A DNA stretch of 64,000 nucleotides from contig JALHQC010000008.1 of the NCBI GenBank assembly GCA_022842165.1, forward strand, positions 54,143 through 118,142. Reading direction: 5' to 3'. A program made the translations under genes and the position numbers. Of this stretch, positions 41,543 through 52,724 are shown piece after piece. Positions within the stretch are counted from its first letter, which is position 1, and each line of letters begins with the position of its first letter. The notes below the pieces were generated by a model. That model saw only the letters and a list, made by a program, of their open reading frames with translations. It was not told the origin of the DNA and did no database searches. This DNA is from a bacterium (lineage in GTDB: Bacteria > Pseudomonadota > Alphaproteobacteria > Rhizobiales > Aestuariivirgaceae).

Positions 41543-42148
41543 ATGCAGAAATTCGACAAGCTCACCGGTGTCGCCGCACCCCTGAACATCGTCAACATCG
41601 ACACCGACATGATCATCCCCAAGCAGTTCCTCAAGACGATCCTGCGGACGGGCCTTGGCAAGTCGCTGTTCTTCGAGGTGCGCTATACCCAGGATGGCCA
41701 GGAACTGCCCGACTTCGTGCTGAACAAGCCCGCCTACCGCAAGGCGGAAATCCTGGTGGCTGGCGACAATTTTGGCTGCGGCTCGTCCCGCGAGCATGCA
41801 CCCTGGGCGCTCTTGGACTTTGGCATCCGCTGCGTGATCTCGACGAGCTTCGCCGACATCTTCTACAATAACTGCTTCAAGAACGGTATCCTGCCGATCA
41901 CGGTGACGCCGGAACAGCTGAAGCTGCTGATGGACGATGCCGAGCGCGGCAGCAATGCGACGCTGACCGTCGATCTCGTCGCCCAGGAAATCCGTGGGCC
42001 GGACGGCGGCGTGATCAGGTTCGACATCGACCCCTTCCGCAAGCACTGCCTGCTGAACGGCCTCGACGACATCGGCCTGACGCTCGAGAAATCCTCCGCG
42101 ATCGACGCCTTCGAGAAAAAACAGGCCGCGAGCCAGGCGTGGCTCTAG
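41543..42148 (+). CDS. leuD: 3-Isopropylmalate dehydratase small subunit
   Basis: A 201-aa swivel subunit of isopropylmalate isomerase. Motifs are [15 protein letters not shown] and the loop [17 protein letters not shown], then [16 protein letters not shown]. Partner LeuC is at 34005; the small subunit is separated from it by about 6.1 kb. It follows argC closely. Confidence 0.97.
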   Translation: MQKFDKLTGVAAPLNIVNIDTDMIIPKQFLKTILRTGLGKSLFFEVRYTQDGQELPDFVLNKPAYRKAEILVAGDNFGCGSSREHAPWALLDFGIRCVISTSFADIFYNNCFKNGILPITVTPEQLKLLMDDAERGSNATLTVDLVAQEIRGPDGGVIRFDIDPFRKHCLLNGLDDIGLTLEKSSAIDAFEKKQAASQAWL

Positions 42149-42172
42149 TGACCCTGTTCTTTCCTGCTTCGT

Positions 42173-42320
42173 CCTCTCCTGCAAAGCGGGAGAGGAAGGG
42201 AACCCAGCATGCGGCAGCATGATGGGGAAGGTGAGGGGCCGCATTCACCGTCATTCCACTTCCCCTCACCTCCCCCATCGCTTACGCGACGGGGCCCCTT
42301 CCTCTCCCGCTGCGCGGGCG
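42173..42320. repeat. Palindromic intergenic repeat block
   Basis: CCTCTCC...GGAGAGG at 42173-42195 and CTCTCCCGCTGCGCGGGCGAG near 42302-42322 flank a GGTGAGG/CCTCACC pair. Related to the repeats at 29383 and 36825. It fills most of the gap between leuD and the AEC gene. Confidence 0.65.
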
Positions 42321-42330
42321 AGGACACTTG

Positions 42331-43278
42331 ATGGAGCCAATCCTCACCACCGTCCTGCCCGTCTTCGGCATGATCGTGCTTGGCTATGCTTTCACCAGAG
42401 CCCGGATTTTCGATGCGGCATCCGGCAAGGGCATCACGCTCTTCGTCTTCAACGTCGCCATACCCGCCCTGCTGTTCAAGACCGTCGCCACCATGGAACC
42501 GCAGCAGGCGGCACCCTGGAACCTGTGGCTCGCCTTCTTCGGCGGCCTTGCCATCACCTGGCTGGTGGCGGCCTTCGTCTCGCGCTTCTTCGAAACCCTT
42601 GCGGTGAGCGGCGGCGCCGCGGCCTCGATGGCGGCGGGCTTCGGCAATCTGGCGCTGCTGGGAACGCCGCTGGCGCTGTCGCACTTCGGGCAGGCCGTGG
42701 CGATCCCGCTGGGCATGATCCTGTCGATCCATGCGCCGGTTCTGTGGTTCGCGGCCATGCTGCACCGCGAAGTCTCGCGGCACTCTGGCAATTTCTCGCT
42801 GGCGCGGACGGGCAAGGAACTCTTCGTCAACCTCGCCACCAATGGCATCGTGCTGGGACTGGTGGCCGGCAGTCTGTGGCGGCTGACGGAACTCGGCCTC
42901 CACCCCATCGCGGGCACGATGCTCGACATGCTGGCGGCGGCCGCCGTGCCGACCGCCCTTTTCGCGCTCGGCGTATCGCTGGCCGGCTATTCCCTGAAGG
43001 GCGCCTGGAGCGGCATGTTCGCCCTCATCGCTCTGAAGATGGTGCTGATGCCGATCCTCGTCTTCATGATGGTGCGCTATGTGGTGACGGTGCCGCCGCT
43101 CTGGGCGCAGGTGGCCGTGCTGTTTGCCGCCATGCCGACCGGCGCCAACGCCTTTCTTTTCGCCCACCGCAACGAGGAAGCCGTTCCCGCCGTTTCGGGC
43201 GCCATTGCGCTGGGAACCGGGCTTGCCGCGATATCGGCCTCGATCCTGCTCTATCTGATGGACACAGGAGTGATCTAA
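42331..43278 (+). CDS. AEC-family transporter
   Basis: A 315-aa, ten-segment membrane carrier of the auxin efflux carrier family. The frame begins with a TTG at 42328, but the ATG at 42331 with GAGGAC upstream is preferred. Segments include PVFGMIVLGYAFTRARIFD, the central FGNLALLGTPLALSHFGQA and the C-terminal AAMPTGANAFLFAHR, which is a family motif. Bacterial members move small organic acids; auxin is not implied. Confidence 0.9.
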   Translation: MEPILTTVLPVFGMIVLGYAFTRARIFDAASGKGITLFVFNVAIPALLFKTVATMEPQQAAPWNLWLAFFGGLAITWLVAAFVSRFFETLAVSGGAAASMAAGFGNLALLGTPLALSHFGQAVAIPLGMILSIHAPVLWFAAMLHREVSRHSGNFSLARTGKELFVNLATNGIVLGLVAGSLWRLTELGLHPIAGTMLDMLAAAAVPTALFALGVSLAGYSLKGAWSGMFALIALKMVLMPILVFMMVRYVVTVPPLWAQVAVLFAAMPTGANAFLFAHRNEEAVPAVSGAIALGTGLAAISASILLYLMDTGVI

Positions 43279-43355
43279 CGCCCGTCAGGCTTGATTTTGC
43301 AGGCCAACAGGTCCATTTTCCGCGCGAATTTTCGTGAACCCCCTGAAGGAGCCAC

Positions 43356-43574
43356 ATGGCCAAGGAAGAACTGCTCGAATTCGAAGGTACCGTCACCGAA
43401 CTGCTGCCCAACGCGACCTTCCGCGTGAAACTCGACAACAATCACGAAATCATCGCCCACACTGCCGGCAAGATGCGCAAGAATCGCATCCGCGTTCTGG
43501 CCGGCGACCGCGTGATGGTCGAGATGACCCCCTACGACCTGACCAAGGGCCGCATCAATTATCGCTTCAAGTAA
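43356..43574 (+). CDS. infA: Translation initiation factor IF-1
   Basis: A 72-aa OB-fold protein: [20 protein letters not shown], then [19 protein letters not shown] and the family end GRINYRFK. It binds the ribosomal A site during initiation. Followed by maf and yacG, a conserved alphaproteobacterial order. Confidence 0.98.
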   Translation: MAKEELLEFEGTVTELLPNATFRVKLDNNHEIIAHTAGKMRKNRIRVLAGDRVMVEMTPYDLTKGRINYRFK

Positions 43575-43581
43575 ATCGCGG

Positions 43582-44220
43582 ATGGCGAAAAGCCCCGTCA
43601 AGCTCGTGCTCGCCAGCGCCTCGCCGCGGCGGCTGCAACTGCTGGAGCGCGTCGGGCTGACGCCCGACCTGCTCAACCCGTCGGACGTCGATGAAATTCC
43701 ACGCAAGCGCGAAACGCCCCGCGCCCTGTCGGTGAGGCTGGCGCGCGAAAAGGCCGAACGCGCGCTGGAAATGCCGCTGGTGCAGACGCTGGGGCCAAAC
43801 ACCTTCGTGCTTGCCGCCGATACCGTGGTGGGTCTGGGCCGCCGCATCCTTCCCAAGGCCGAGACGGCGGAACAGGCGCGCGACTGCCTGTCTCTGCTAT
43901 CAGGCCGCTCGCACTGGGTCTATTCGACGGTCTGCCTCGTGGCGCCGGGAAAGCGCTTCTCCACACGCTGCGTTGAAACCAAGGTCCGCTTCAAGCGCCT
44001 GTCGCGCGAGGACCTCGAGAGCTATATCGCGTCCGGAGAATGGCGCGGCAAGGCGGGCGGCTATGCCATCCAGGGCCGCGCCGAGGCATTCGTCCGCATG
44101 CTGACGGGTTCGCATTCAGCCGTCATCGGCCTGCCGCTCTATGAGACGGTGCATCTTCTCGAAGGTGCTGGCTATCCCGTGTTCCACAGCTGGATGACCC
44201 AGGCACCGTCGGAGGCCTGA
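43582..44220 (+). CDS. maf: Maf-like nucleoside triphosphate pyrophosphatase
   Basis: A 212-aa house-cleaning nucleotide pyrophosphatase. The start [20 protein letters not shown], the DVDE motif, [16 protein letters not shown] and [19 protein letters not shown] end are present. It starts seven bases after infA, and its stop shares a base with the yacG start (TGATG). Confidence 0.95.
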   Translation: MAKSPVKLVLASASPRRLQLLERVGLTPDLLNPSDVDEIPRKRETPRALSVRLAREKAERALEMPLVQTLGPNTFVLAADTVVGLGRRILPKAETAEQARDCLSLLSGRSHWVYSTVCLVAPGKRFSTRCVETKVRFKRLSREDLESYIASGEWRGKAGGYAIQGRAEAFVRMLTGSHSAVIGLPLYETVHLLEGAGYPVFHSWMTQAPSEA

Positions 44221-44420
44221 TGACCGAGCCCGTGCGATTGCGGCCGAAGCGGCCCTGCCCCATTTGCCAGAAGCCTTCGCACCAGAAGTATCATCCCTTC
44301 TGCTCCAGCCGCTGCGCACAGGTCGATCTCAACCGCTGGTTCGGCGAACACTATGCCATTCCGGCTGAAGTGGAAGAGCCGGATGACGATCCGCCCGGCG
44401 ATAACGGCAAGGACGCCTGA
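44220..44420 (+). CDS. yacG: DNA gyrase inhibitor YacG
   Basis: A 66-aa zinc protein: CPIC (Cys13, Cys16) and FCSSRC (Cys28, Cys32), then [13 protein letters not shown]. It binds GyrB and lowers gyrase activity. Overlaps the maf stop by one base. Confidence 0.95.
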   Translation: MTEPVRLRPKRPCPICQKPSHQKYHPFCSSRCAQVDLNRWFGEHYAIPAEVEEPDDDPPGDNGKDA

Positions 44421-47400
44421 TCACTCGGCCGGCGCCGGAGCCGCCTCGGTCATCGCGCTTGTCCTGGGCTTCGGGCGATACCCCATCACCGCATAGACGC
44501 AGGGGACGACGAACAGCGTCAGCACCGTGCCGAGCGACATGCCGCCGACGATGACCCAGCCGATCTGCTGGCGGCTTTCCGCACCCGCGCCTGTCGCGAT
44601 GGCGAGCGGCACGGCGCCGAGGATCATCGCCGCCGTGGTCATCAGGATCGGGCGGAGGCGCAATGCTGCCGCCTCGATGATGGCTTCGCGCCGCTCGCGT
44701 CCGTCTTCCTGCAGCTTGTTGGTGAACTCGACGATCAGGATGCCGTGCTTGGTGATGAGGCCGATCAGCGTCACAAGTCCGATCTGCGAATAGACGTTGA
44801 GCGTGCCGCCGGTGAGCCAGAGTGCCCCAAGTGCACCCGTCATCGACAGCGGCACGCTGACCATGATCATCAGGGGATCGCGGAAACTTTCGAACTGCGC
44901 GGCCAGCACCAGATAGATGAAGGCCAATGCCATGAGGAAGACGAGCGCCAGGTTGGAGCTCGCATCGCGGAACTCGCGCGCCTGGCCGGTGAGGTCGGTG
45001 GCGGTGCCTTCGGGCAGCACCTCGGAGGCTGCCTGCGTGACGGCTTCGATGGCCTCTCCCATCGTATAGCCGGGCGCCAGATTGGCCTGGATGGTGACGG
45101 CACGAAGCTGGTTGAAGCGCAGAAGGTCGCGCGGCGCCACGGTCTCGCGCGTCGTCACCACATTGGAGAGCTGCACCATCTGGCCGTCCGTTCCGCGCAC
45201 GAAGATGCGCGACAGCGTATCGGGCGAGGCGCGCTCCGCAGGGGGCAATGCGACGGTGACATCATATTGCTCCGACCCGATCTGGAAGGACGACACGTTG
45301 CGCCCGCCCAGCAGCGTTTCCAGCGTGCGGCCGATGACCGAGATATCGAGGCCCAGATCCGCAACGCGGTCGCGGTCGATCTCGACCTCGACTTCGGGCT
45401 TGTTCAGCCGCATGTCGGTATCGAGATCGGCAAGGCCCGGATTGTCCTTCAGCCTTTCCACGAGTTGGTTGGCCAGTTCGTTGATCTCCTCGTAGGAAGC
45501 AGACGACTGGATGACGAACTGGAACGGCTTGCCGAAGCCGCGCACGCCGAGCGAGGCCGGGTTCGAGGCGGAGGCCTGGACGCCAGCGATCTTGCGGAGT
45601 TTCGGGAGCAGCGACTGCGTCACCTCTTGCTGCTTCACGTCGCGCTCCGACCAGTCCTTTAGCCGCGCAAAGGCGTTGAACCGCGTGACTTCTCCGAGGC
45701 CGACGATCATCAGGTAGGAACGAAGTTCCGGCTGGGTCGCCAGCAGTTCTTCGACCTGGCTTGCATAGCGCTGCGTGTAGGCAAAGCTCGCGCCTTCGGG
45801 CGCGCTGCCCGAGACGATGATGGTGCCGCGATCTTCGGTGGGTGCGAGTTCGGACTTGAGCTGCATCAACAGCCAGCCGCCGCCGGCACCTACGATCAGC
45901 GCCAGGAACAGCACCAGCCAACGCAGCCTCAGCGCCGCGGAGAGGCTCGACTTGTAGCCCCGCTCGACGCCGCCCAGGATACCTTCGACGATGCGCGAGA
46001 ACAGGTTCCGCTTCTCGGAATGCTTCAGGAGCTTCGAACACATCATCGGCGTCAGGGTCAGCGCCACGAAGCCCGAGACGATGACGGCGCTCGCCAGCGT
46101 GATGGCGAATTCGAGGAACAGCCGCCCGGTCCGCCCCGGCGTGAAGGCGATGGGCGCATAGACGGCGGCGAGCGTCAGCGTCATGGCGATGACCGCGAAG
46201 CCGATCTCGCGCGCGCCGCGGATTGCCGCATCGAAGGGCCTCATGCCGTCTTCGATGTGACGGTAGATGTTTTCGAGAACGACGATCGCATCGTCGACCA
46301 CCAGGCCGATCGCCAGCACCATGGCAAGCAGCGTCAACGTATTCACGGTGAGGCCGGTCGCATACATGATGGCGAAGGTGGCGATCAGCGACACGGGGAT
46401 GGTGACGACGGGAATGAGTGCGGCGCGGAAGGAGTGCAGGAAGAGGAAGATGATGACCAGCACCAGTCCGGTGGCCTCGAGAATGGTGGTAAACACGTTC
46501 TGGATCGAACGGTCGATGAAGACGGTCGAATCGAAGCCGATGGAGGCGGAGGTTCCTTCCGGCAGATCGGCGTTGAGGCGCGGGATGATCTCGTTCACCG
46601 CGCGCGACACATCGAGCGGATTGGCGACCGCCTGCTTGACGATCCCGATCGAGATCGCCGTGACGCCATTGTAGCGGCTTTCGCGGCGCACATCGGCCGT
46701 GCCGAGTTCGACCTTCGCGACATCGCCGAGCGTCACCTGCAATCCGCCGGCCTGCTTCAGCACGACGCGCGAGAACTCCTCCGCCGTGCCGAGCGAGGTG
46801 CGCGACAGCACGGTGAACTCGCGCTCCGTGCTTTCGATGCGGCCGGCCGGAATATCGGCATTCTGGTTGCGGATGGCGGTCTCGACATCCTGAACGGTGA
46901 GGCCATAGCCCGCCAGCCGCGCGGGGTCGATCCACACCCGCATCGCATAGCGCCGCTCTCCGTTGACGCTCACATCCGCGACGCCGTCGAGATTCTTGAA
47001 GCGGTTGACGACGAAGCGGTCGACATAGTCGGTAAGTTCGAGCCCGTTCATCGTGTCGGACTGCATGACGAGGAACATGATCGGCTGCGCGTCGGCCTCG
47101 ACTTTCGAGATGGTGGGCTCGGTGATCTCGTCGGGAAGTTGCCGCCTGACGCGGCTGACGCGGTCGCGCACGTCGCTCGTCGCGCTGTCGATGTTGACCG
47201 TGGTGCGGAAGCGGATGGTGATGCGGCTCGATTCGGCGCGCGAGGTCGATTCGATCGTGTCGATGCCTTCGATGCCGGCAAGCGAGCCTTCGAGCACCTG
47301 CGTCACCTGGCTCTCGATGATCTCGGCTGATGCGCCGGAATAGGCCGTCTGGACCGAGACCTGCGGCTCGTCGATGTTGGGATATTCGCGGATTGTCAGC

Positions 47401-47492
47401 CGGTTGAACGACATGAGCCCCGCCAGTACGAGAACGAGGCTGAGCACCGTGGCGAAGACCGGGCGCCGGATGCAGATCTCGGTAAAGCCCAT
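44421..47492 (-). CDS. RND efflux pump inner-membrane permease
   Basis: A 1023-aa AcrB-like pump. It has twelve membrane segments with two periplasmic loops; the start MGFTEICIRRPVFATVLSL is typical of the MexF/AcrB relatives. The proton-relay GLVVDDAIVVLENIYRH (around residue 400-415) and the second-half motif LGAVPLAIATGAGAESR are present. The adaptor gene lies six bases upstream. No outer-membrane TolC-like gene is nearby. Substrate unknown. Confidence 0.95.
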   Translation of the reverse strand: MGFTEICIRRPVFATVLSLVLVLAGLMSFNRLTIREYPNIDEPQVSVQTAYSGASAEIIESQVTQVLEGSLAGIEGIDTIESTSRAESSRITIRFRTTVNIDSATSDVRDRVSRVRRQLPDEITEPTISKVEADAQPIMFLVMQSDTMNGLELTDYVDRFVVNRFKNLDGVADVSVNGERRYAMRVWIDPARLAGYGLTVQDVETAIRNQNADIPAGRIESTEREFTVLSRTSLGTAEEFSRVVLKQAGGLQVTLGDVAKVELGTADVRRESRYNGVTAISIGIVKQAVANPLDVSRAVNEIIPRLNADLPEGTSASIGFDSTVFIDRSIQNVFTTILEATGLVLVIIFLFLHSFRAALIPVVTIPVSLIATFAIMYATGLTVNTLTLLAMVLAIGLVVDDAIVVLENIYRHIEDGMRPFDAAIRGAREIGFAVIAMTLTLAAVYAPIAFTPGRTGRLFLEFAITLASAVIVSGFVALTLTPMMCSKLLKHSEKRNLFSRIVEGILGGVERGYKSSLSAALRLRWLVLFLALIVGAGGGWLLMQLKSELAPTEDRGTIIVSGSAPEGASFAYTQRYASQVEELLATQPELRSYLMIVGLGEVTRFNAFARLKDWSERDVKQQEVTQSLLPKLRKIAGVQASASNPASLGVRGFGKPFQFVIQSSASYEEINELANQLVERLKDNPGLADLDTDMRLNKPEVEVEIDRDRVADLGLDISVIGRTLETLLGGRNVSSFQIGSEQYDVTVALPPAERASPDTLSRIFVRGTDGQMVQLSNVVTTRETVAPRDLLRFNQLRAVTIQANLAPGYTMGEAIEAVTQAASEVLPEGTATDLTGQAREFRDASSNLALVFLMALAFIYLVLAAQFESFRDPLMIMVSVPLSMTGALGALWLTGGTLNVYSQIGLVTLIGLITKHGILIVEFTNKLQEDGRERREAIIEAAALRLRPILMTTAAMILGAVPLAIATGAGAESRQQIGWVIVGGMSLGTVLTLFVVPCVYAVMGYRPKPRTSAMTEAAPAPAE

Positions 47493-47498
47493 GGCCGC

Positions 47499-48626
47499 CT
47501 ACTCCACGGCTGCGGCTGTCGATACCACCTCGACGGCGGCGCCATTCGATAGCCTTGTGTTGCCCGCCGTCACCACTTCATCGCCCGCCGCGATGCCTTG
47601 GGTGACTTCGATCCGGCCCGGCAGCCGCTTGCCGAGCCGCACCTTGACTTCCGCCGCCTTGCTGTCGCTGACCGTATAGATGAAGGTGTCCTCGCCCCGC
47701 TGCACGATCGCCGCCTCCGGCACCACGACGGCCTCGCGCGGCTCGCCCTTGACGGCGATGCGGACGAGAAGCCCGGGCCTCAGGATGAAGGAGGAATTGT
47801 CGAGATCGGCGCGAACCTGGAGCGCCCGGCCATTGACATCGATCGAGGGATCGAGCGCCGAGACCGTGGCGGTGAAGGTTTGCCCCGGCAGCGCATCCGC
47901 CGTGACCTCGACCTTCTGGCCGACTGCGATCCGCGCCTGATAGAGTTCCGGAACCGAGAAGCTGACCTGCAGGAGGTCGATCTTGTCGAGCTGCACCAGC
48001 GCGGTGCCCGCCGTCACATAGGCGCCTTCGGACACTGTGCGGAAGCCCAGCATGCCCGGAAAGGGCGCGGTGATGGTGAGCTTGTTCAATAGCACTTCGG
48101 CGGACTCGACCGCGGTGCGCGCCACTTCCCGCTCGGTCAGCGCGGCATCGAAGGTGCTCTGCGCCACATTGCCGGATTTCCGCAACGTCTGGTTCCGCGT
48201 GAAATTGGCTTCCGCCAGTTCGAGCCGCGCTTTTGCTTCGGCCAGTGCTGCATTGGCAAGATCGGCATCGAGCTTGAAGAGTTCGGTTCCGGCAGCAACG
48301 GTGGCGCCCTCCTCGAACAGCACGCGGGCGATGCGGCCGCTGGTCTCCGGTGCGATCGCCACCGATTCATCCGCCAGCAGCGTACCAATGGCGGCGATGT
48401 CATCACTCAATTGTGATGTGATGGCGCGCGCCGTTTCGACAGGCGATGGCCCCCGCGCCGGCCGGGCGCCGCCCTGCGCCGGAGGCTGCCCCACCTGGTT
48501 TCCGGTTACCGCCGCTGTCGTCTGCAGCCCGACCAGGGCGGCAAGATCGACCCCGCTCTGCCGCAAGCCATAGGCAGCGCCGGCGACGAGTGCCGCGCCA
48601 AGCAGGAGGAACAACCACTTTTTCAT
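47499..48626 (-). CDS. RND efflux periplasmic adaptor
   Basis: A 375-aa membrane-fusion protein from the ATG at 48626; a TTG at 48635 is possible. The N-terminal anchor WLFLLLGAALVAGAAYG is followed by a lipoyl half, VLFEEGATVAAGTELFKLD. A coiled-coil hairpin follows (about 125-165, AKARLELAEANFTRNQTL), then the beta-barrel and membrane-proximal domains. It pairs with the pump downstream. Confidence 0.93.
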   Translation of the reverse strand: MKKWLFLLLGAALVAGAAYGLRQSGVDLAALVGLQTTAAVTGNQVGQPPAQGGARPARGPSPVETARAITSQLSDDIAAIGTLLADESVAIAPETSGRIARVLFEEGATVAAGTELFKLDADLANAALAEAKARLELAEANFTRNQTLRKSGNVAQSTFDAALTEREVARTAVESAEVLLNKLTITAPFPGMLGFRTVSEGAYVTAGTALVQLDKIDLLQVSFSVPELYQARIAVGQKVEVTADALPGQTFTATVSALDPSIDVNGRALQVRADLDNSSFILRPGLLVRIAVKGEPREAVVVPEAAIVQRGEDTFIYTVSDSKAAEVKVRLGKRLPGRIEVTQGIAAGDEVVTAGNTRLSNGAAVEVVSTAAAVE

Positions 48627-48878
48627 CAGCAGCAACGACCTTCCCTTGATCCTGTCAGACGTCCGAGCCTATGCGCTATTGCCGGTGCAATCCATACGCG
48701 CTGAACGCCTTGGCAGATTTGAATGCCCTTCCCGGTTCTTTCCGCAGTGAAGGACGGGATGTGGGCGGCATTTCCGTCCCTCGCAAGGAATGATTTCTGG
48801 CACTGGCCTGAAGCGGCCTGCCGCGATATGTGCAAGTCCCAGAATCGACAATCAATGCAGCCGAAAGGATCACTTGCC

Positions 48879-49987
<1,109 letters not shown>

Positions 49988-49988
<1 letters not shown>

Positions 49989-50830
49989 TGGCGCTCGAAA
50001 CGAAAAGCGAGGCGAAGAGCCACGGCGGCATCCAGGGCGTCTACACGCATCAGTCGGAAGCCTGCCATTGCCCCATGACCTTTGCCGTCTTCGTGCCGCC
50101 GCATAAAGACGGCCAGAAGTTGCCTGTGCTGTGGTATCTTTCCGGCCTCACCTGCACCCATGCCAATGTCATGGAGAAGGGCGAGTACAGACGAGCCGCG
50201 GTTGATCACGGCGTGATCATCGTGTGTCCCGATACGTCTCCTCGCGGCGAGGGCGTTGCCGATGAACCAGGAAACTGGAAGCTCGGTTGCGGTGCGGGCT
50301 TCTATGTCGATGCGACGGAAGCACCATGGGCTCCGCACTATTCCATGTACTCCTATGTGACGGAGGAACTCCCCGCCCTCATCGCCGCGAATTTTCCCGC
50401 CGACATGGCTCGGCAATCGGTGTTCGGCCATTCGATGGGCGGCCATGGCGCGTTGATCTGTGCACTGAAGAATCCGGGACGCTACAAGAGCTGTTCTGCC
50501 TTCGCGCCCATCGCCAGTCCGATGACGGCGGACTGGTCGAAGCCCGCGCTCGCCGCTTATCTCGGCAGTGACGAGAAATCATGGCGCGGCCATGATGCGG
50601 TAGCGCTGATCAAGGATGGTGCACGCTTGCCGGAGCTGTTGGTGGATCAGGGCACTGCCGATTCATTCCTGAACGACGGGCTCAGGCCCTGGCTGCTGGA
50701 AGACGCCTGCAAGGCGGCGGGCATTCCGTTGACGCTCAGGATGCAGGAGGGTTACGACCACTCCTATTATTTCATATCGAGCTTCATGGCCGATCATATC
50801 GGCTGGCATGCGGAGCGGCTGATGCGCTGA
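49988..50830 (+). CDS. fghA: S-Formylglutathione hydrolase
   Basis: A 280-aa esterase that completes glutathione-dependent formaldehyde oxidation. The nucleophile Ser149 is in GHSMGGHG; WYLSGLTCTHANVMEKG and the late His in YDHSYYF are family motifs. It overlaps the dehydrogenase stop by one base (TGATG), so the pathway is a two-gene operon. Confidence 0.96.
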
Positions 50831-50834
50831 GGCG

Positions 50835-51968
50835 CTACTTCAGCAGCGCCTTCGCTTCCGCGATACCGAAGGCCCGCGCCCGGGTGCAGGTCGATTTCAA
50901 CGTCACGAACTTGCCGGTCTCGCCCGACTGCATGATGGCGGTCATGATCTCGACCGCGTGCAGCGCGCGGCTGATGCCGCAGCGGATGTCGCGCCGCTTG
51001 AGAATGCCGTCGGCCATGTCGGCAAGGCCAGCACCGCGGTAATTGGCATTGTTGCCGTGAACGCTGTCGTTGACGGCACTTAGCGGGTGATCCCAGGCCG
51101 GCAGCGGCCGCGCCACCGTGTCGGTTCCCGCCACCAGCACATCTCCGCCGAACCAGTTGGGGTCGGGAACGAACATGGCGCCTTCGGTGCCATAAAGCTC
51201 CATGCTGCCATGGCGGTGCGCGAACACGTCCCAGCTTGTCGACAGTGTCACCTGCGCGCCACCGGTAAACTCCAGGAGCGCGTGATAGCTCGTCGGCGTC
51301 CGGACAGTGATCTTCTGCCCCTTGCGTGGCGCGCTGGAAATCAGCCGGTTCTTGCGCGCCATGCCCGACAGTGCCGCAACCCGCCTGACGGGCCCCAGCA
51401 GATTGATGAGGTTGGTGATGTAATAGGGGCCCATGTCGAGCATCGGGCCGCCGCCCGGCTTGTAGAAGAAATCCGGATTGGGGTGCCAGTGCTCCATCCC
51501 ATGGCCCATCATGTGCGCGGTGCCCGACGTGACCTTGCCGATCAGCCCGTCATCGATCACCTTCCGCGCCTGCTGGTGGGCGCCGCCGAGGAACGTGTCG
51601 GGTGCTGCGGCGACGTGCAACTGCCTTTTGTCTGCGGTTTTCTGCAAGTCCCGGGCCTCGGCGAGCGAAAGCGTCAACGGCTTCTCGGAATAGACGTGCT
51701 TTCCCGCCTCGAGGATCTGCTTTGAAATCCTGTAGTGAACCGCAGGTACCGTGAGGTTGACGATGATCGCAACATCGGGATTGGACAGCAGCGCCTTTAC
51801 CGTCTGCGCCTCGGAGCCAAATTCCGCTGCGCGGGCGCGGGCCGCTTCCATGTCGATGTCGGCCACCGCCTTGATGTCGATGGTCCTGAACAGCGGCGCA
51901 AGACGCAAGTATGTGGTGGAGATATTGCCGCAACCGATGATGCCGACGCCAAGTGCCGATGCCATCAT
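50835..51968 (-). CDS. Gfo/Idh/MocA-family oxidoreductase
   Basis: A 377-aa NAD(P)-dependent sugar dehydrogenase. It has the Rossmann motif GVGIIGCGNIS (about 7-17), the EKPLTLS catalytic Lys (about 95-100) and the C-terminal MDMGPYYI-like substrate face (GGPMLDMGPYYITNL). It lies six bases after the isomerase gene and is probably regulated by the divergent LacI protein. Substrate unknown. Confidence 0.92.
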   Translation of the reverse strand: MMASALGVGIIGCGNISTTYLRLAPLFRTIDIKAVADIDMEAARARAAEFGSEAQTVKALLSNPDVAIIVNLTVPAVHYRISKQILEAGKHVYSEKPLTLSLAEARDLQKTADKRQLHVAAAPDTFLGGAHQQARKVIDDGLIGKVTSGTAHMMGHGMEHWHPNPDFFYKPGGGPMLDMGPYYITNLINLLGPVRRVAALSGMARKNRLISSAPRKGQKITVRTPTSYHALLEFTGGAQVTLSTSWDVFAHRHGSMELYGTEGAMFVPDPNWFGGDVLVAGTDTVARPLPAWDHPLSAVNDSVHGNNANYRGAGLADMADGILKRRDIRCGISRALHAVEIMTAIMQSGETGKFVTLKSTCTRARAFGIAEAKALLK

Positions 51969-51974
51969 CGCCTC

Positions 51975-52724
51975 TCAGATTTTCGAAACATGGGCGAAGG
52001 AACGCTTGCAGAAGCGCTCGAGATCGTTGGGCAGGTCATGCTCGACGACATAATGCATGGCGCGGCTGACCTTAAGCGCCTTGAACACGGCGGGCCAGTT
52101 AACGGTGCCCTGGCCAACATCGGCCCAGCCTTCCTCATCGAGATTCTGGCCCTTGGGTGCGATGTCCTTCACATGCACGGCGGTGATGCGGCTGGCATAT
52201 TTCCTGATCCACGGAATCGGATTGTTGCCACCCCGCGCGATCCACGCGACATCGCACTCCCAGTCGAGCATCGGCGCGGCATCGAAAATGATGTCGTGGG
52301 GATAGTCGCCCGTCGGCAGCTTGACGAACTCAAAGTCATGATTGTGCCAGCCGAAGCCATAGCCTTCACCCCGCACCCACTCGCCGATGGCGCCGAGTCG
52401 CTTGCCAAGCTTCCGGTAGCCCGCGGCGTGCTTCGGCCTCTGCTCGGCTGGAATGTAGGGCGCATAGATCTGGCGCATGCCGAGAAACTTCGCCAGTGCC
52501 ACGACCTGTTTGCGATCGCCCTCCAGCATCTCGATGTCGAAATGTCCGGTGGGCATGGTGAGGCTGTTGCGCTCGAGGCCGGACTTCAGCGCCTTCGGAT
52601 TGGCATAGGCGCCACCAAAGCCTTCGACTTCGCGGAACCCGGTTCTGGCCACCAGCGCCAGCACATCTTTCAGTGGCGGATAATTGCGGGCGGTATAGAG
52701 CTGGAACGACAGGCGTCTCGGCAT
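51975..52724 (-). CDS. Sugar phosphate isomerase/epimerase (xylose isomerase-like TIM barrel)
   Basis: A 249-aa TIM-barrel protein from the ATG at 52724 (MPRRLSFQLYTARNYPP), with AAGAGAA before it; the frame to 52907 lacks family sequence. Metal-site motifs are GFGWHNHDFEFVKL, WECDVAWIARGG and AVHVKDIAPKGQNLDEEG. The group includes inosose isomerases and 3-keto-sugar hydrolases. It forms an operon with the following oxidoreductase. Confidence 0.9.
   Translation of the reverse strand: MPRRLSFQLYTARNYPPLKDVLALVARTGFREVEGFGGAYANPKALKSGLERNSLTMPTGHFDIEMLEGDRKQVVALAKFLGMRQIYAPYIPAEQRPKHAAGYRKLGKRLGAIGEWVRGEGYGFGWHNHDFEFVKLPTGDYPHDIIFDAAPMLDWECDVAWIARGGNNPIPWIRKYASRITAVHVKDIAPKGQNLDEEGWADVGQGTVNWPAVFKALKVSRAMHYVVEHDLPNDLERFCKRSFAHVSKI

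Noticed and set aside
36925..43278. Auxin pathway suggested by an IaaM-like enzyme and an AEC carrier
   Set aside because: No iaaH in the window, AEC members carry many organic acids, and the two genes are 3.7 kb apart with unrelated genes between.
46020..47330. Plus-strand frame (436 codons) opposite the RND pump
   Set aside because: Composition typical of antisense to a GC-rich gene; no domain seen.
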